NCBI GenBank assembly: GCA_003260075.1
Contig: QLIY01000157.1
Coordinates: forward strand, 102,830 to 166,829
Length of the DNA: 64,000 bases
Direction: 5' to 3'
DNA from: Phallusia mammillata
Lineage: Eukaryota > Chordata > Ascidiacea > Phlebobranchia > Ascidiidae
Shown piece after piece: positions 46,980 to 55,827 of this stretch. Position numbers and translations under genes: made by a program. Within the stretch, counting starts at the first letter, position 1; the number at the start of each line of letters is the position of its first letter. Below the pieces are notes generated by a model. It saw only the letters and a program-made list of their open reading frames with translations, made no database searches and was not told the DNA's origin.

Positions 46980-49900
46980 ACAAAAAAATGCCCAGTACTA
47001 CATATAGCAGTAGTTCTCAAACTGTGCATGACGCCCTGGTGCTTCGTTGCAAATTTCCAAGGGCATCGCAGAATAGTTCCGTTTCGTGGCTTTGTTGTAT
47101 CAATAAACACAACTTTAAACACAACATAAAGTTTCCTCTTTAACTTTTATTTGCTGGTGCATCGTTAGTCCAGAAAACTTTTTGAGGGGCGTCGCAATAA
47201 AAAAAGTTTGAGAACCACTGACCTATGGTACAATAGTAAAATGGGAATCAAATGCACTTTACTTTGGAACCAAACAACAACTGCTTGTGTTCACAAATAG
47301 CCAACCTGTTCATTTAAGCCATCAACAATTTCTGCTAAATCTGCTTCACTCCTGCATGTGTCTCCTCGTGTGCCGACCCGATCTATGCGCTCCTGTTGCT
47401 CACGCTGCTTACGAACTTCAGGAAAGAGTTTTTCGAAAAAATCACGAGACTTTGCCTCTTTTGCTCTGAAGAAAACAAAACACAATGAAATAAGTGGACA
47501 ATAATATTTTTCTAGTTCTGATGACACAATTTGTGGTTCAAATCTATTCTATAAAGTTCACACAATTTTTAGGCATTTGCTTTGATGGCTGATTCCCCCC
47601 CCCCCCCCCCCCCCCCCCCCCTAGTTCTGATGACACAATTTGTGGTTCAAATCTATTCTATAAAGTTCAAACAATTTTTAAACATTTGCTTTGATGGCTG
47701 ATCTTTGCTTGTTTTTGGTAACTGGGCACAAATGAAAGTAAATTTACACTTTGATCAGTTCAAACATTTCTTCTTACTTTCTTTTAGGATTTGATTCAAT
47801 TTCTTCTGATTTCTGTTGCCAAGTGTCCATGAGTTGGTCGTATCTCGTGCACAAATACCTCTCACGAATATTTTGCAATTTCATCCGATTTTGAAAGTAT
47901 GTAAGAAGTTTGGGTCTCATTTCCTCATTCCTGTCATAAAAATGAACAATGAGCTACTAAAATAGACAAAATACAGCGAATGTGTTGGAATAAAATACAG
48001 ATACATGAAGTTAGTAAGATTATGCAATTAACTTGCGAATTTTTTAACTATCGGCTTTGATTGTAATTGACAATCCATATGCAATTAAACAGAATATGTG
48101 ATTAACTGGCATGTGATTATTTCCATTATAAAACTGCAATGACACAAAAACAAGTTTTGTCCAAACGTTTCTACAGCCCTAACAATATAAACACAGATTA
48201 TCTTAATATAAACACAGACCATCTTAAACTATTACACAGTTACTTTCGGTAAGTTCAGAATACCAGCTCTTTAAAACAAATTTGGACTTTTTGGTCAAAA
48301 CTACTTGGAATTGTTTGAACAACAACAACAACAAACAATAATTTGAATGAACTTGCTTCTCTAGATTCTTCTGGTAGACATCAGTATCGGATGGTTGGTT
48401 GTAAAGTGGCATCTCGTACTTTTTGCACAATCCGTCCAAAACTGCTTTGGCTGCTTCTGCCTTTTTCTGAAAATGACATTTTTGAAAATATACTAATCAA
48501 TTTCTACATGTGGTTATGTGCTGTAAGGGTAATTTATGAAGATCAAAGTCGACAAGACTGAGACTTGCACACTAAAGCAAAATATTAAAATTTCAAAATT
48601 TTTTTCGTTATTAAAAAGGTTGGTCTTTGAAAGTTGCCTCATAAATTGAAATTCGAATGTTATAAATCGCAATGATGGCAAAAACCTAAGCCCAGTTTTC
48701 CTCGACATTTTGCGTTTGACTTCTCCACCAAATATCGGACATTAGTTACACACTGTCATGTTATAGCGCACACAACCCTTCATGGAAAGCTTTTGTTCTT
48801 GTTCTTATGTAATTATTTTTCAGCATATCCCGCTGCGCTTATGCATTTTCGCTTGTGTACTCGCAATATACCATTCATTGCTCTGAAGAAGCCCTACCAT
48901 TTTGGTGGGCGAATGTCAGCAAAAATACAAGTTCTCAAAACAACAACTAGTATTTTGTTTAGCATTACACCAGTTGAACGACAAATTTATTAAAAAAATC
49001 TATTAAAAAATAGCCAAAATGGGCATTAAAAACAACTTGCTATATTGTCAAAAACACTACAGCAAATGCTCATGCCATTATCACTGATACGAGGTTACAT
49101 CAGTCATACCCGTTTACAAACACTTTATGATCACATAAAAGTATTGGTAAAAAAGTGCAAACCAGTAAATCATATTTGCTTTTCAGTTCCCCACTGGAAA
49201 AGCCCCCCCCCCCTTTCTTTTAGGATTTGATTCAATTTCTTCTGATTTCTGTTGCCAAGTATCCATGAGTTGGTCGTATCTCGTGCACAAATACCTCTCA
49301 CGAATATTATGCAATTTCATCCGATTTTGAAAGTAGGTAAGAAGTTTGGGTCTCATTTCCTCATTCCTGTCATAAAAATGAACAATGAGCTACTAAAATA
49401 GACAAAATACAGCGAATGTGTTGGAATAAAATACAGATACATGAAGTTAGTAAGATTATGCAATTAACTTGCGAATTTTTTAACTATCGGCTTTGATTGT
49501 AATTGACAATCCATATGCAATTAAACAGAATATGTGATTAACTGGCATGTGATTATTTCCATTATAAAACTGCAATGACACAAAAACAAGTTTTGTCCAA
49601 ACGTTTCTACAGCCCTAACAATATAAACACAGATTATCTTAATATCCCCCCCCCCTAAACAGAATATGTGATTAACTGGCATGTGATTATTTCCATTATA
49701 AAATTGCAATGACACAAAAACAAGTTTCGTCCAAAAGTTTCTACAGCCCTAACAATATAAACACAGATATAAAACACAGACCATCTTAAACTATTACACA
49801 GTTACTTTCGGTAAGTTCAGAATGCCAGCTCATTAAAACAAATTTGGACTTTTTGGTAAAAACCACCTTGATTTGTTCGAACAACAACATTAAACAATAA

Positions 49901-52900
49901 TTTGAACTTACTTCTCTAGATTCTTCTGGTAGACATCAGTATCTGATGGTTGGTTGTAAAGTGGCATCTCGTACTTTTTGCACAATCCATCCAAAACTGC
50001 TTTGGCTGCTTCTGCCTTTTTCTGAAAATGACATTTTTGAAAATATACTAATCAATTTCTACATGTGGTTATATGCTGTATTGGCAATTTATGAAGATCA
50101 AAGTCAATAAGACTGATATTTCCATACTTTGGCAAAATTTTAAAATTTCATTTTTTTGAAGGGAAAAAAACCTATGAAAGAATTTAACAGGCAAAATTGA
50201 TATTAAAAACAACTTGCCATATTGTTAAAAACACTACAGCAAATGCTTATGCTGTTATCACTGATACGAGGTTACATCAGTTATACCCGTTTATAAACAC
50301 TTTATGATCACATAAAAATATTGGTATAAAAGTGCAAGCCAGTAAATCATATTTGCTTTTCAGTTCCCACTGGAAAATCTAAACACACTAAACCAGTGGT
50401 TCTCAAACTTTTTTATTGTCGGGGCCAAATGTAGTTTTTCAAAAGAGTAAGGAGCCGCATAAAGAAAATGCAGGATAACAGCAAACAACAAGAATCTGAA
50501 TAGAAAGCTCCCCAATTCTGACTTATGAGACACAATACAATAAACAATTACCTTTGTACGTAATCATTCACGGCAATAGATTGGTTGGGTTGAATAATGA
50601 TAGTGTATAAATATGCTGCATTTAATGTAAACTTTTTTAAATGGTGAATTTCGAAACATCAATAGTTTTTGTGGTAATTATTATTCTCAAATGATTTTCT
50701 AAACGTCTGGTAAGGGCCGCAATATAAGCAGTTGGGAGCCGCATGTGACCCAAAGAGCTGCTGTTTGAGAACCACTGCACTACGCCGTTAGCAATTTCAT
50801 GAAGGGCTACTACTTACTCTGTTTTCCGAGTAGATAACCTGCCACAAATCCCTATGTTTTGGTTCAACTCGTTGTGGAGATAATTCAGCTTTCTCAGGTT
50901 CTGGAGGCTTCATTGCCGATTCCTCGAGATGAGTCTTCTTTTTCTGCAGTCGAGTAATTTCTGTCTCAACCTAAAATAGTGGGTTTAATTCTTATTAAGT
51001 TTATACTTTCGATCTTCTACTTACATTATGTTATCTTGTTTTTTACATACACATAACAATACTAGATATACTACCTTAAACAAGAAACCCCCCCCCCGGG
51101 TTTAATTCTTATTAAGTTTATACTTTCGATCTTCTACTTACATTACGTTATCTAGTTTTTTAGATACACATAGCAATACTAGATATACTACCTTAAACAA
51201 GAAATAAACCCTGAACACTAAATAGATGACTAAAACAATTCCATGTTTAGAGTTTAAGTATTTGAAAGTTTTCCAAAAATACTTAGTAAGTTGTGTCAAA
51301 ACTGGCCATTTTTAAACCATAGTCCAGGGGTCGGAAACCAGTTTTTCATGTTGAGTGTGAATTTACTTGTTATGTCAAAACGGATAATAACTTCACATGA
51401 CAATATTTTTTGTGTATAATTGTGGTTAGGACCAGTTAATTTAAATAGCAATCAGAGATAGACAGACTCTTGCAAGGTTTTTTTTAACTAACATCTCGCA
51501 ATGTAGTAAAATCAAGAAACTGTCCATTAAATAACACATCATTCCCCCCCCCCAACAATTCCATGTTTAGAGTTTAAGTATTTGAAAGTTTTCCAAAAAT
51601 ATTTAGTTAAGTGTCAAAACTGGCCATTTTTAAGCCATAGTCCAGGGGTCGGGAACCAGTTTTTTATGTTGTGTGCAAATTTACTTGTTACGTCAAAAAC
51701 GGTAATAACTTCACATGACAATATTTTTTGTGTATAATTGTGGTTAGTACCAGTTAATTTAAATAGCAATCAGAGATAGACAGACTCTTGCAAGGGTTTT
51801 TTAACTAACATCTTGCAATGTAGTAAAATCAAGAAACTGTCCATTAAATAACACATCATATTTTTATTCCTGTACACAATTTTAGCAGTATATATTTTTT
51901 ACCAGTGTCGGCCATAGTTTTTATAATGGTTCCGACTTTCGTCCTTATCTGCATTTTTCGCTTGCGTGATAGATTGTGCGTACTTTACACCTTTTTTGCT
52001 GTGTGTTTTGACTGTGTTAACAGTAGTCCCAATACAAACTTTTTACTACTCTTGTTAGTGCTTTACGGTTACACTTGCATACAATTCTTTCGCACTGTTT
52101 GTTTTTAGATACTGATGATGTCTAAAATCATCAGTTTTAGATACCCTTTACTGATGAAACTGATAAAATGAAATATATATATACAGTTGTAGAAACACAA
52201 AAAAAACGGTGGATGATTTCAGACTTTTCAAATTTGTCGGCATGTAGTAGTTAAATACATTGTAGTAGTTAAATATTTACTTGAACTCGCAAATCATAGA
52301 CATTTGACCGACCTTTGATATTTCTCTGTCTACTTTGTCCATGGCTTGTACCAAATCTTCTTTAGATTTCTGCTCCACCACATTTGGCCCATGAAGTGAA
52401 GAATGGTCCGATTTCACAGATGAAACTAAACAATGTAAAATATTATGACTCACAAAAAAAGATTGTACCATACTACCATAATTGAATGTGAAGCAGTAAT
52501 TTGTATTTTTTTATTAAATAATGAAGATAAAATTAAACTAACACCAAGCAAATGACTAAAAATGAAAATTGGAAGAGTAAACCTAAACACAAAGTAAAAA
52601 CACAAAAATAAAACTATTTTTGAAAGAAAAAATCAAAAGAAGGGAATTTTGTACCACTAGACTGCCTCATTAGAGAGCTGGATTGAGGCTGAGCAGTGGA
52701 TGGTTCTGCCGACCCTGAATGATGTTGAAGTAATTTCGATCCAAGCTCCTGTTTTACTGTCACGGGTGCTTCCTGTAGCCAAAACACAAGCATGTTGTAA
52801 CAAGGAATGTATTATTAAGTTGGCTTAAATCGATAAGTAAACTGACGACATTGCACACTGCTTTGACCTATACAATCTCAGCAGGTCAAAAATAGGCCGA

Positions 52901-55827
52901 TGCTCCCCCCCCCCCCAAGCTCCTGTTTTACTGTCACGGGTGCTTCCTGTAGCCAAAACACACGCATGTTGTAACAAGAAATGTATTATTAAGTTAGCTT
53001 AAATCGATAAGTAAACTGCCGACAATGCACACTGTTTTGACCTATACAATCTCAGCAGGTCAAAAATAGGCCGATGCACTGTCTGAACCTTACTTATTTT
53101 TAGAGATGCCTCAATGGAGCAAGAACCGGAGTATTTGCCATTGAGCATCACAACTTTGAATGCTTGTTGCTCAGTCGGGCAAAAAACCATGGCTCTTTAA
53201 CTTAACGTTGGCTGAAATCTCTTGTTAAATTGAACTATGACAGAAAGGCTGAATTAATTGAGATAGGTGTTCACTGAATAATGACAGGCAAAATCAATGC
53301 ATACCTTTTTGATTTCTGGATGCGTTTGCAAAACAGGAATAGCTTGTGGAGCAGAACCGACTGAATGTCTTGGATGAGATTGATGATCTTTCTGTACAAC
53401 AAAAAATGCAACAAATTATAACTTTTATCTAGGATCCCTTACTACGAAGCTGACATATGCAGCATACTCGGGAGGCAACGGTGCTTGTGATTCAACTTTC
53501 AGCGGTTTCTCCACTGAGCCTGTTTAGCTCAGTTGGTAGAGCGTGAGTCCCGGAAAGACTCCTGTCGTGGGTTAGAATCCCACCGCAGGCTAGATTTTTC
53601 TGTGCTTTGCCATATGGGAATGCTTGGGAGACCAGCTGATTCTGTATAACACCTTTAATAGGCCTGGCTCACTATGTTTTGTCTATGTATTCACAAAGAC
53701 AGGTGTAAATGAGAAACAACATTTATACTTTTTTAATAGACACAAAAGTCAAGCCAAAATGTTGTGACAAAATAGATTTCTGAAATCGATACCGTTGCAA
53801 CATAAACAATTTGTGCTAATCTTACCGGCAGTTGGTTATGTGATGGGACATGTTGTGTGTATGGTGAATGTGCAGAACCTGAAGGCCTTTCCACTGGTCT
53901 TGGTAAACTGCCTTGCGACGCAGGAAGTGACATTCGACGGGGTGGCGCATTGATGCCATAGGAAAATCCCAAAGCTGCAAAATATAGCATACAACACATG
54001 ACAAAAACACTTCAGTCAGAAATTTAAATTATTTCAGAGGTATTGAAAGTAAATCACAGAATATCCTTGCAGGAAGAAGTCTTGTTATTTTACAAAGAAA
54101 ATGCCATAGAAGCAATACAACAATTCATTACTTCAAATTAAAACAAATATCAGAAAACATTTTATAAACCCAAATACAACTATATGGCATAATTTTAAAC
54201 TGTGATTTAAACTGTGACATAATAAACAAATATGTATGCAATTGGTTCCAACATGTTTTGTGGGTTATAATCAAGCAATAGAAGTCAAGAGAGGACAATA
54301 AGTCAAGAGAGGACCATAAAAGAACTTTGCTACATATATAATACAGTCACAGAATAGATGTGAATTAAAAAAAAACACCCAGCACATGCATCTTACATAC
54401 ACCACTGACTGGCTAATTACCATGCGCATCCGATGAACTTCCGCTGGTAACAGATCCTAAACCATCTCTATCTCTCTCGCCAGAAATTCTGATGTCTTGA
54501 AGTAAAGAAACGCGATGAGTAGAAGGACGTTTGGCCTGGTACGAACTCGATGCATGTGATGAGGATTGCTGCATTGATGGGACCATTGGAATTTGGGGTC
54601 TTGGCAGACCGCCAGGAATTAGTGATGTATTTGGACGAGGATCAAAATGCATGGCAAGGTATGGTTGGGGAATGGCACCATGTTGTGGGATGTATGGAAC
54701 CATCAAAGGGGTACTGACTATCGGTGGGGCTGGATGTCGAACATTTGAAGATCTGAAAGCAAAACAGATTTGAAGCTTGGTAGAATTTTAACACATTTTC
54801 TAATCATTGAATAATGGGAGAGTTCTCATACTTTTTTACACATTTTTTATAGACCATTACACTCAAATCACCCTAGAAACAGTTAAAACAACATATATAG
54901 ATACATAGCAGCACTAAGTGCAGTGGTGGGATTGAGCCGGTTCGCACCGGTTCTATAAAACTGTCTCACAAAATTTTATGAAATCAGTGAACCGGTGAGC
55001 ATTACTGGTTACTGTCAATGGACTTTTTGTAACAGATCAGGCTGAAAAATATGACTTTTGTGATAGAACCGGTTGACAAAAAGATTGAATCCCACCACTG
55101 ACTAAGTGTAATTGATTTAAAAGTGCATTTTTCAAATCTTTACTTTTATTGAACAAGTGCTGACAGTAAAATATTAACCAAATATAAAAAAGGGAAAAAA
55201 GTATTCCAATTCCAAGCAGCATGTGATGTGACAAATAGGGTTCCTCTATTTCTCGACTTTTTCGTTTCTCGAGAAACGAGAAATTAAAAATTCATTTCTC
55301 GAGAATCTAGAGAGTCTCGAAATTTTTATTGAAGGTGATTTTCTAACAAAAACAAACAAAAAAAATTCCGATTGTACGTTTTTTAGCTTTTAGTAGCGAT
55401 TGCAGGTAGTGATTCGCTGGCAAACCAGTAAAACCTAAGCGACTGTTGGTCCGAGTTTTAGATATAACGCAACTAAGCGTGACTGCTGCTTAGGAATGGT
55501 GAAAGTTTACCGCCAACGTACATCAAAAATCGCTGTTTCGTTAGCAAAATAAGACAGTAATGTGTCCAGTGCGCTCGAAGGGCGAGTTGAAACGAAAAAT
55601 ACACGTAATAAGAGGTGTCGCATATACTTTTTGTTTGCAATACGTGACGTAATTTTTCTCGATAATTTTTTATTTATTTCTCGAGTCCCCCCCCCCACTC
55701 GATTTTTTCGAGATTTCTCGAGAAATTCTCGAGAAGGAACTCTAGTGACAAACCTTTGTGACAGATGTTCATCTGCACGACTTGTTGAATACTGCTGAGG
55801 TCTCGTAGTTTGCCAAGGCTGCTTCAT
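15181..55827 (-). CDS. Nuclear receptor corepressor (NCoR/SMRT family), ~50 exons, terminal exon not found
   Basis: A single minus-strand gene starting at ATG 55825-55827 and read through about 50 exons to 15181-15226 (allele copy 16062-16107). Assembled coding length is about 7.2 kb (about 2,390 codons); human NCOR1 has 2,440. Order of modules: Pro/Ser/Gln-rich N-terminus; KEDLVQAMDKVDREISK plus basic coiled coil; DAD/SANT1; SANT2; a long low-complexity region with the NCoR-typical GSITTGTP; and three CoRNR-type motifs near the C-terminus. In the family it tethers HDAC3-TBL1-GPS2 to unliganded nuclear receptors. Invertebrate chordates are expected to have one pre-duplication NCOR1/2 gene, so I give no vertebrate symbol. 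Coding sequence is interrupted by artefacts at 36569-36637, 25916-26001, 26570-26740 and 25565-25669. The last exon, expected to encode the acidic tail, was not found between 13234 and 15180. Exon coordinates are in the block entries below. Confidence 0.95.
16594..17431. other. Assembly gap 1 (838 N)
   Basis: Unsequenced. It lies in the last identified NCoR intron, inside a hAT-type element. It also marks the switch from C-runs to G-runs on the plus strand. Confidence 0.99.
17432..17482. repeat. Hairpin-ended repeat at right edge of gap 1
   Basis: CAATATGTGTCCCCTTCAGG, then GAAGGGGACCCATAAT: a self-complementary GTCCCCTTC/GAAGGGGAC hairpin. The same sequence follows gap 2 at 35661. Confidence 0.8.
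19434..19581. mobile_element. Small TIR element, pogo/Tc1-like ends
   Basis: Starts CCTCGGTTAATCAGGACC and ends with its inverse GGGTTGACCGAGG. It is about 150 bp and flanked by TA. The same family is at 39672-39829. No ORF. Confidence 0.6.
19740..19846 (-). other. NCoR exon with third CoRNR motif (N1-like)
   Basis: The exon encodes GTPLETLIRTALLSE, collinear with the vertebrate N1 motif (LGLEDIIRKALMGS). Its 3' part is duplicated at 19631-19665, just before a G-run, as an allele copy. Preceding exons 20554-20629 (Arg/Glu helix) and 20391-20475 are in phase with it. Confidence 0.87.
20840..20923 (+). repeat. 84-nt poly-G run
   Basis: Uninterrupted G run in the middle contig, in an NCoR intron. 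No obvious duplicated flank. Read here as a technical tail or gap filler; the glycine-rich ORF across it is not a gene. Confidence 0.9.
21390..21701. mobile_element. hAT-type MITE, NCoR intron
   Basis: Begins CATTGGTTCTCAACTCG and ends AGTTGAGAACCACTG, 312 bp. Perfect 8-bp duplication ATCTAAGA (21382-21389 and 21702-21709). Non-coding. Confidence 0.85.
21751..22082 (-). other. NCoR exon: Gln/Pro/His-rich linker ending in the second CoRNR motif (N2-like)
   Basis: The 332-nt exon encodes many repeats of the type SHPQQQP/THPQQ, then YIQETSHGIISDMIRK at its end. This matches the vertebrate N2 segment (ADHICQIITQDFARN), and HGIISDMI fits the I/LxxI/VI corepressor helix. The His-Pro-Gln repeats look like expansion of a short unit. 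The preceding exon is 22705-22770 (RPHDPNPTHQRQF, compare NDPTRQYEG). Confidence 0.86.
22978..23370. mobile_element. MITE with TAGGGATGGG ends
   Basis: CTAGGGATGGG at the left and CCCATCCCTA at the right, about 390 bp. The right part carries repeated ACCGAGCATT/GATGCTCGG motifs. Related fragments at about 31931-32175 and 40330-40412 share the TACTCGGTACCGAGCATCGC segment. I found no target duplication. Confidence 0.6.
23413..23538 (-). other. NCoR exon with first CoRNR-type receptor-interaction motif (N3-like)
   Basis: The 126-nt exon is in phase 0 at both ends. It encodes TTAHLINAIIDHNIREEYDV, collinear with the vertebrate NCoR1 N3 motif (ANFIDVIITRQI). The core LINAIIDHNI fits the I/LxxI/VI amphipathic helix that docks in the unliganded receptor groove. 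Preceded by basic GRTKM, as in NCoR1 (GKTTI). Confidence 0.88.
24530..24838. mobile_element. Foldback MITE with ~55-bp inverted repeats
   Basis: The left arm, starting CTACTAACACCATCTCACG, is repeated inverted at the right (24781-24838), including GCGCCACCTATCAAAAAATA. Few mismatches over about 55 bp, with a 190-bp spacer. No ORF. Confidence 0.75.
25565..25668 (-). repeat. 104-bp block almost identical to 18991-19094, ended by a single N
   Basis: The block repeats the end of the NCoR exon at 18985-19040 plus its upstream intron. It stops at N 25669, in the middle of another NCoR exon. Reading into it from the neighbouring exon gives a stop in every frame. A chimeric join is likelier than biology. 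Confidence 0.8.
25916..26001 (+). repeat. 86-nt poly-G run inside an NCoR exon
   Basis: The 35-40 bp before the run (25879-25915) are repeated after it (26002-26040). Removing one copy and the run leaves the NCoR reading frame open, so the run is not coding. Confidence 0.85.
26428..27102. repeat. Nested allele duplications around four G-runs
   Basis: 26428-26569 is repeated at 26581-26727, and 26741-26845 is repeated at 27000-27102. G-runs sit at 26570-26580, 26728-26740 and 26846-26855. The NCoR exon ending at 26479 is present twice, each time without its acceptor. Confidence 0.75.
26946..27149. mobile_element. hAT-type MITE
   Basis: CAGTGGTTCCCAACG left end and GGTTGGAAACCGCTG right end, about 204 bp. 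Weak flanking repeat CAATAAAA/CAACAAAC (6 of 8). A related solo end is at 20217-20275. Confidence 0.6.
29404..30325 (-). other. NCoR exon 32: 922-nt exon with GSI-type motif and glutamine tract
   Basis: The largest exon of the gene is open throughout in the phase set by exon 31. Near its start it encodes FGSITTGTPVVQP, the repeated GSIxxGTP motif that marks NCoR/SMRT proteins across bilaterians. Near its end it encodes a short Gln/Pro run (MQQQQQPPQEKQ). The rest is Pro/Ala/Ser-rich. Donor is G|GTAAGA at 29403-29402. Antisense ORFs here are shadows. Confidence 0.88.
32708..33176. mobile_element. hAT-type element interrupted by a G-run duplication
   Basis: Starts CAGAGGTTCCCAACCTGTGG and ends GGAAAGGTTGAGAATTACGG-like. 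The first part occurs twice (32618-32784 and 32797-32966) on either side of a G-run. No ORF. Confidence 0.5.
35234..35653. other. Assembly gap 2 (420 N)
   Basis: Unsequenced. It marks the switch back from G-runs to C-runs on the plus strand. Lies in an NCoR intron. Confidence 0.99.
35654..35696. repeat. Hairpin-ended repeat at right edge of gap 2
   Basis: From 35661, CAATATGTGTCCCCTTCAGG, then GAAGGGGACCCATAAT: identical to the sequence after gap 1. It interrupts a hAT element in both places. Confidence 0.8.
36244..36299 (+). repeat. 56-nt poly-C run
   Basis: In an NCoR intron, without a recognisable duplicated flank. Technical origin inferred. Confidence 0.9.
36569..36637 (+). repeat. 69-nt poly-C run truncating an NCoR exon
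   Basis: The coding frame from 36744 enters the run at 36638 with no donor, and the sequence on the other side is not coding. The exon end and part of the intron are missing. Confidence 0.85.
36954..37346. mobile_element. hAT-type element
   Basis: Left end CAGTGGTTCTCAAACG, right end AGTTTGGGACCCCCGG. Flanks TGCTATCT/TCCTATCT (7 of 8). Non-coding. Confidence 0.6.
37948..38290. mobile_element. hAT-type MITE (same family as 2821-3064)
   Basis: CAGGGGTCGGCAACC and GGTTGCCGACCCCTG ends. Perfect 8-bp duplication CAATAGAA (37940-37947 and 38291-38298). A single N at 38148 is followed by a 99-bp block identical to 46536-46634 that the sister copy at 2821 lacks. Confidence 0.88.
39251..39535. mobile_element. 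Foldback element with GACGTTTCGACGTC palindrome
   Basis: TTGCTGCCAGGCATAATATC, AGAGCTCTTCTGG, GACGTTTCGACGTCCTATAC and CGCCTTCATCAGGG occur in order. Much of this recurs inverted after a C-run at 39452-39462. A copy lies at 15508-15620, and a fragment near 12870-12915. Confidence 0.6.
39672..39829. mobile_element. Second copy of the small TIR element with AACCTTGGTTAAYCCG ends
   Basis: AACCTTGGTTAATCCGACCC at the left and GATCCGGGTTAACCAAGG at the right, with an internal GGATTAGG/GAAGATC pattern shared with 19434-19581. Confidence 0.6.
40805..41069. mobile_element. hAT-type MITE
   Basis: Right end AAAGGTTAAGAACCACTG, left end diverged (GAGTAGTTCTCATCC). 8-bp flanks GTTTAACG/GTTTAGCG (7 of 8). 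Non-coding. Confidence 0.65.
41467..43258. repeat. Scrambled haplotype copies around NCoR exons 16-17
   Basis: 41467-41741 recurs at 41752-42040. 42056-42483 recurs at 42494-42790. A third fragment of the first block is at 43013-43101. 42790-43002 recurs at 43112-43258. C-runs mark each join (41742, 42484, 43003, 43102). Confidence 0.75.
42056..44533 (-). other. NCoR exon block 3 (exons 14-17): linker and SANT2
   Basis: Exons: 44484-44533, 43326-43408, 43207-43263 and 42056-42198 (second allele copy 42494-42636). Exon 16 encodes MNWTEDEITLVKEG. Exon 17 encodes FAKHGRDFSAVARMVPNKTE followed by QKVKNFYHNYKKKHGLDQLI, the second SANT (histone-interaction) domain of NCoR/SMRT, at about residues 645-711. 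A partial copy of exon 16 at 42961-43002 is cut off by a C-run. Exon 17 is 143 nt, so two copies cannot both be used in frame. Copy B begins directly after a C-run exactly at the exon end and has no donor. Confidence 0.93.
43535..45590. repeat. Three further C-run-separated copies in NCoR introns
   Basis: 43535-43605 recurs at 43617-43687, 43728-43924 at 43935-44125, and 45124-45313 at 45324-45570, each with a 10-11 nt C-run between copies and small differences. Confidence 0.7.
46634..46790 (+). mobile_element. SINE-family tail fragment
   Basis: Parallels 3850-3998: CGATCATGGCACACTT, AACGCCAGACCC, then TCAATAGATCTGGCATACTATGA. No intact promoter boxes. Confidence 0.45.
46894..46979 (+). repeat. 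86-nt poly-C run
   Basis: In an NCoR intron; no clear duplicated flank. Proline- and glycine-homopolymer ORFs crossing it are spurious. Confidence 0.9.
47008..47220. mobile_element. hAT-type MITE
   Basis: CAGTAGTTCTCAAACTG left end and AGTTTGAGAACCACTG right end, about 213 bp. No clean target duplication. Inverted GACGCCCT/AGGGGCGTC lies just inside the ends. Confidence 0.6.
47778..50380. repeat. 1.2-1.4 kb haplotype duplication carrying NCoR exons 8 and 9
   Basis: 47778-49202 recurs as 49214-50380 after a C-run. 49524-49645 recurs again at 49656-49770 after another run. The second copy starts exactly at the exon-9 end. Copies differ by scattered SNPs and short indels, including a GC/GT difference at the exon-8 donor. 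Confidence 0.85.
50394..50777. mobile_element. hAT-type element
   Basis: CAGTGGTTCTCAAACTTTTT left end and GTTTGAGAACCACTG right end. Flanks CACTAAAC/CACTACGC (6 of 8). Inner GGGGCC and GGGCCGC blocks. Non-coding. Confidence 0.7.
51237..51860. repeat. C-run-separated duplicate containing a truncated hAT end
   Basis: 51237-51543 recurs at 51554-51860. Both copies carry CCAGGGGTCGG, the left end of the family at 2821 and 37948, but no right end was found. Confidence 0.7.
53518..53692 (+). mobile_element. tRNA-derived SINE with nearly intact tRNA head
   Basis: 53518-53590 folds as a 73-nt cloverleaf: acceptor GCCTGTT/CGCAGGC (one mismatch, one wobble), D-arm GCTC...GAGC, anticodon stem GAGTC/GACTC with loop CCGGAAA, and T-arm GTGGG TTAGAAT CCCAC. 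The A box TAGCTCAGTTGG is intact; the B box GGGTTAGAATCC is near consensus. The loop lacks U33 and the spacing before the anticodon stem is one base too long, so a functional tRNA is unlikely. The tail GGGAGACCAG, AATAGGCCTGGCTCACTATG matches other SINE fragments here. Confidence 0.75.
54921..55100. mobile_element. hAT-type MITE, 180 bp
   Basis: CAGTGGTGGGATTGAGCCGG left end and TTGAATCCCACCACTG right end. Perfect 8-bp duplication ACTAAGTG (54913-54920, 55101-55108). In NCoR intron 1. Confidence 0.88.
55239..55746. mobile_element. Palindromic element rich in TTTCTCGAGAAA
   Basis: GGGTTCCTCTATTTCTCGA at the left, TTCTCGAGAAGGAACTCTAG at the right, many nested CTCGAGAA palindromes and a C-run at 55687-55696. 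It ends about 8 bp before the donor of NCoR exon 1. Confidence 0.6.

Larger units (their letters stand above)
44615..47465 (-). other. NCoR exon block 2 (exons 10-13): DAD/SANT1, HDAC3-activating module
   Basis: Exons 47306-47465, 46369-46494, 45593-45703 and 44615-44728 encode about residues 430-600. Visible motifs: FFEKLFPEVRKQREQQERI, MRQLAVVPPMLLDTEQRRI, WSDQEKAIFKDKFVQHPKSF and CILYYYLTKKTNNYKALVRK. They are collinear with the deacetylase activation domain and first SANT domain of NCoR/SMRT. The YYYLTKK segment contains the lysines and tyrosines that line the inositol-phosphate pocket at the HDAC3 interface in the SMRT structure. The module looks fully intact, so HDAC3 activation is expected to be conserved. 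Confidence 0.95.
47778..55827 (-). other. NCoR exon block 1 (exons 1-9): N-terminus, GPS2/TBL1-binding region
   Basis: Exons: 55754-55827, 54421-54752, 53826-53974, 53305-53391, 52655-52772, 52313-52425, 50818-50970, then exon 8 in two allele copies (48357-48466 and 49912-50021) and exon 9 in two copies (47778-47930 and 49214-49366). Phases run without a break when one copy of each is used. Exon 6 encodes KEDLVQAMDKVDREISK. Exon 7 encodes VETEITRLQKKKTHLEES and MKPPEPEKAELSPQ, a conserved coiled coil used by vertebrate NCoR/SMRT to bind GPS2 and TBL1. Exon 8 encodes KKYEMPLYNQPSDTDVY. Copy A of exon 8 has a GC donor (48356-48355) where copy B has GT. Copy B of exon 9 is cut by a C-run at its donor. 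Confidence 0.92.

Noticed and set aside
49200..50021. True tandem duplication of NCoR exons 8-9
   Set aside because: Copy B of exon 9 lacks a donor and follows a C-run, and exon 8 is 110 nt, so the duplicates would break the frame; alleles fit better.
53518..53590. Functional tRNA gene
   Set aside because: No U33, an extra base before the anticodon stem, a mismatch in the acceptor stem, and a SINE-type tail shared with other loci. Better explained as the head of a SINE.
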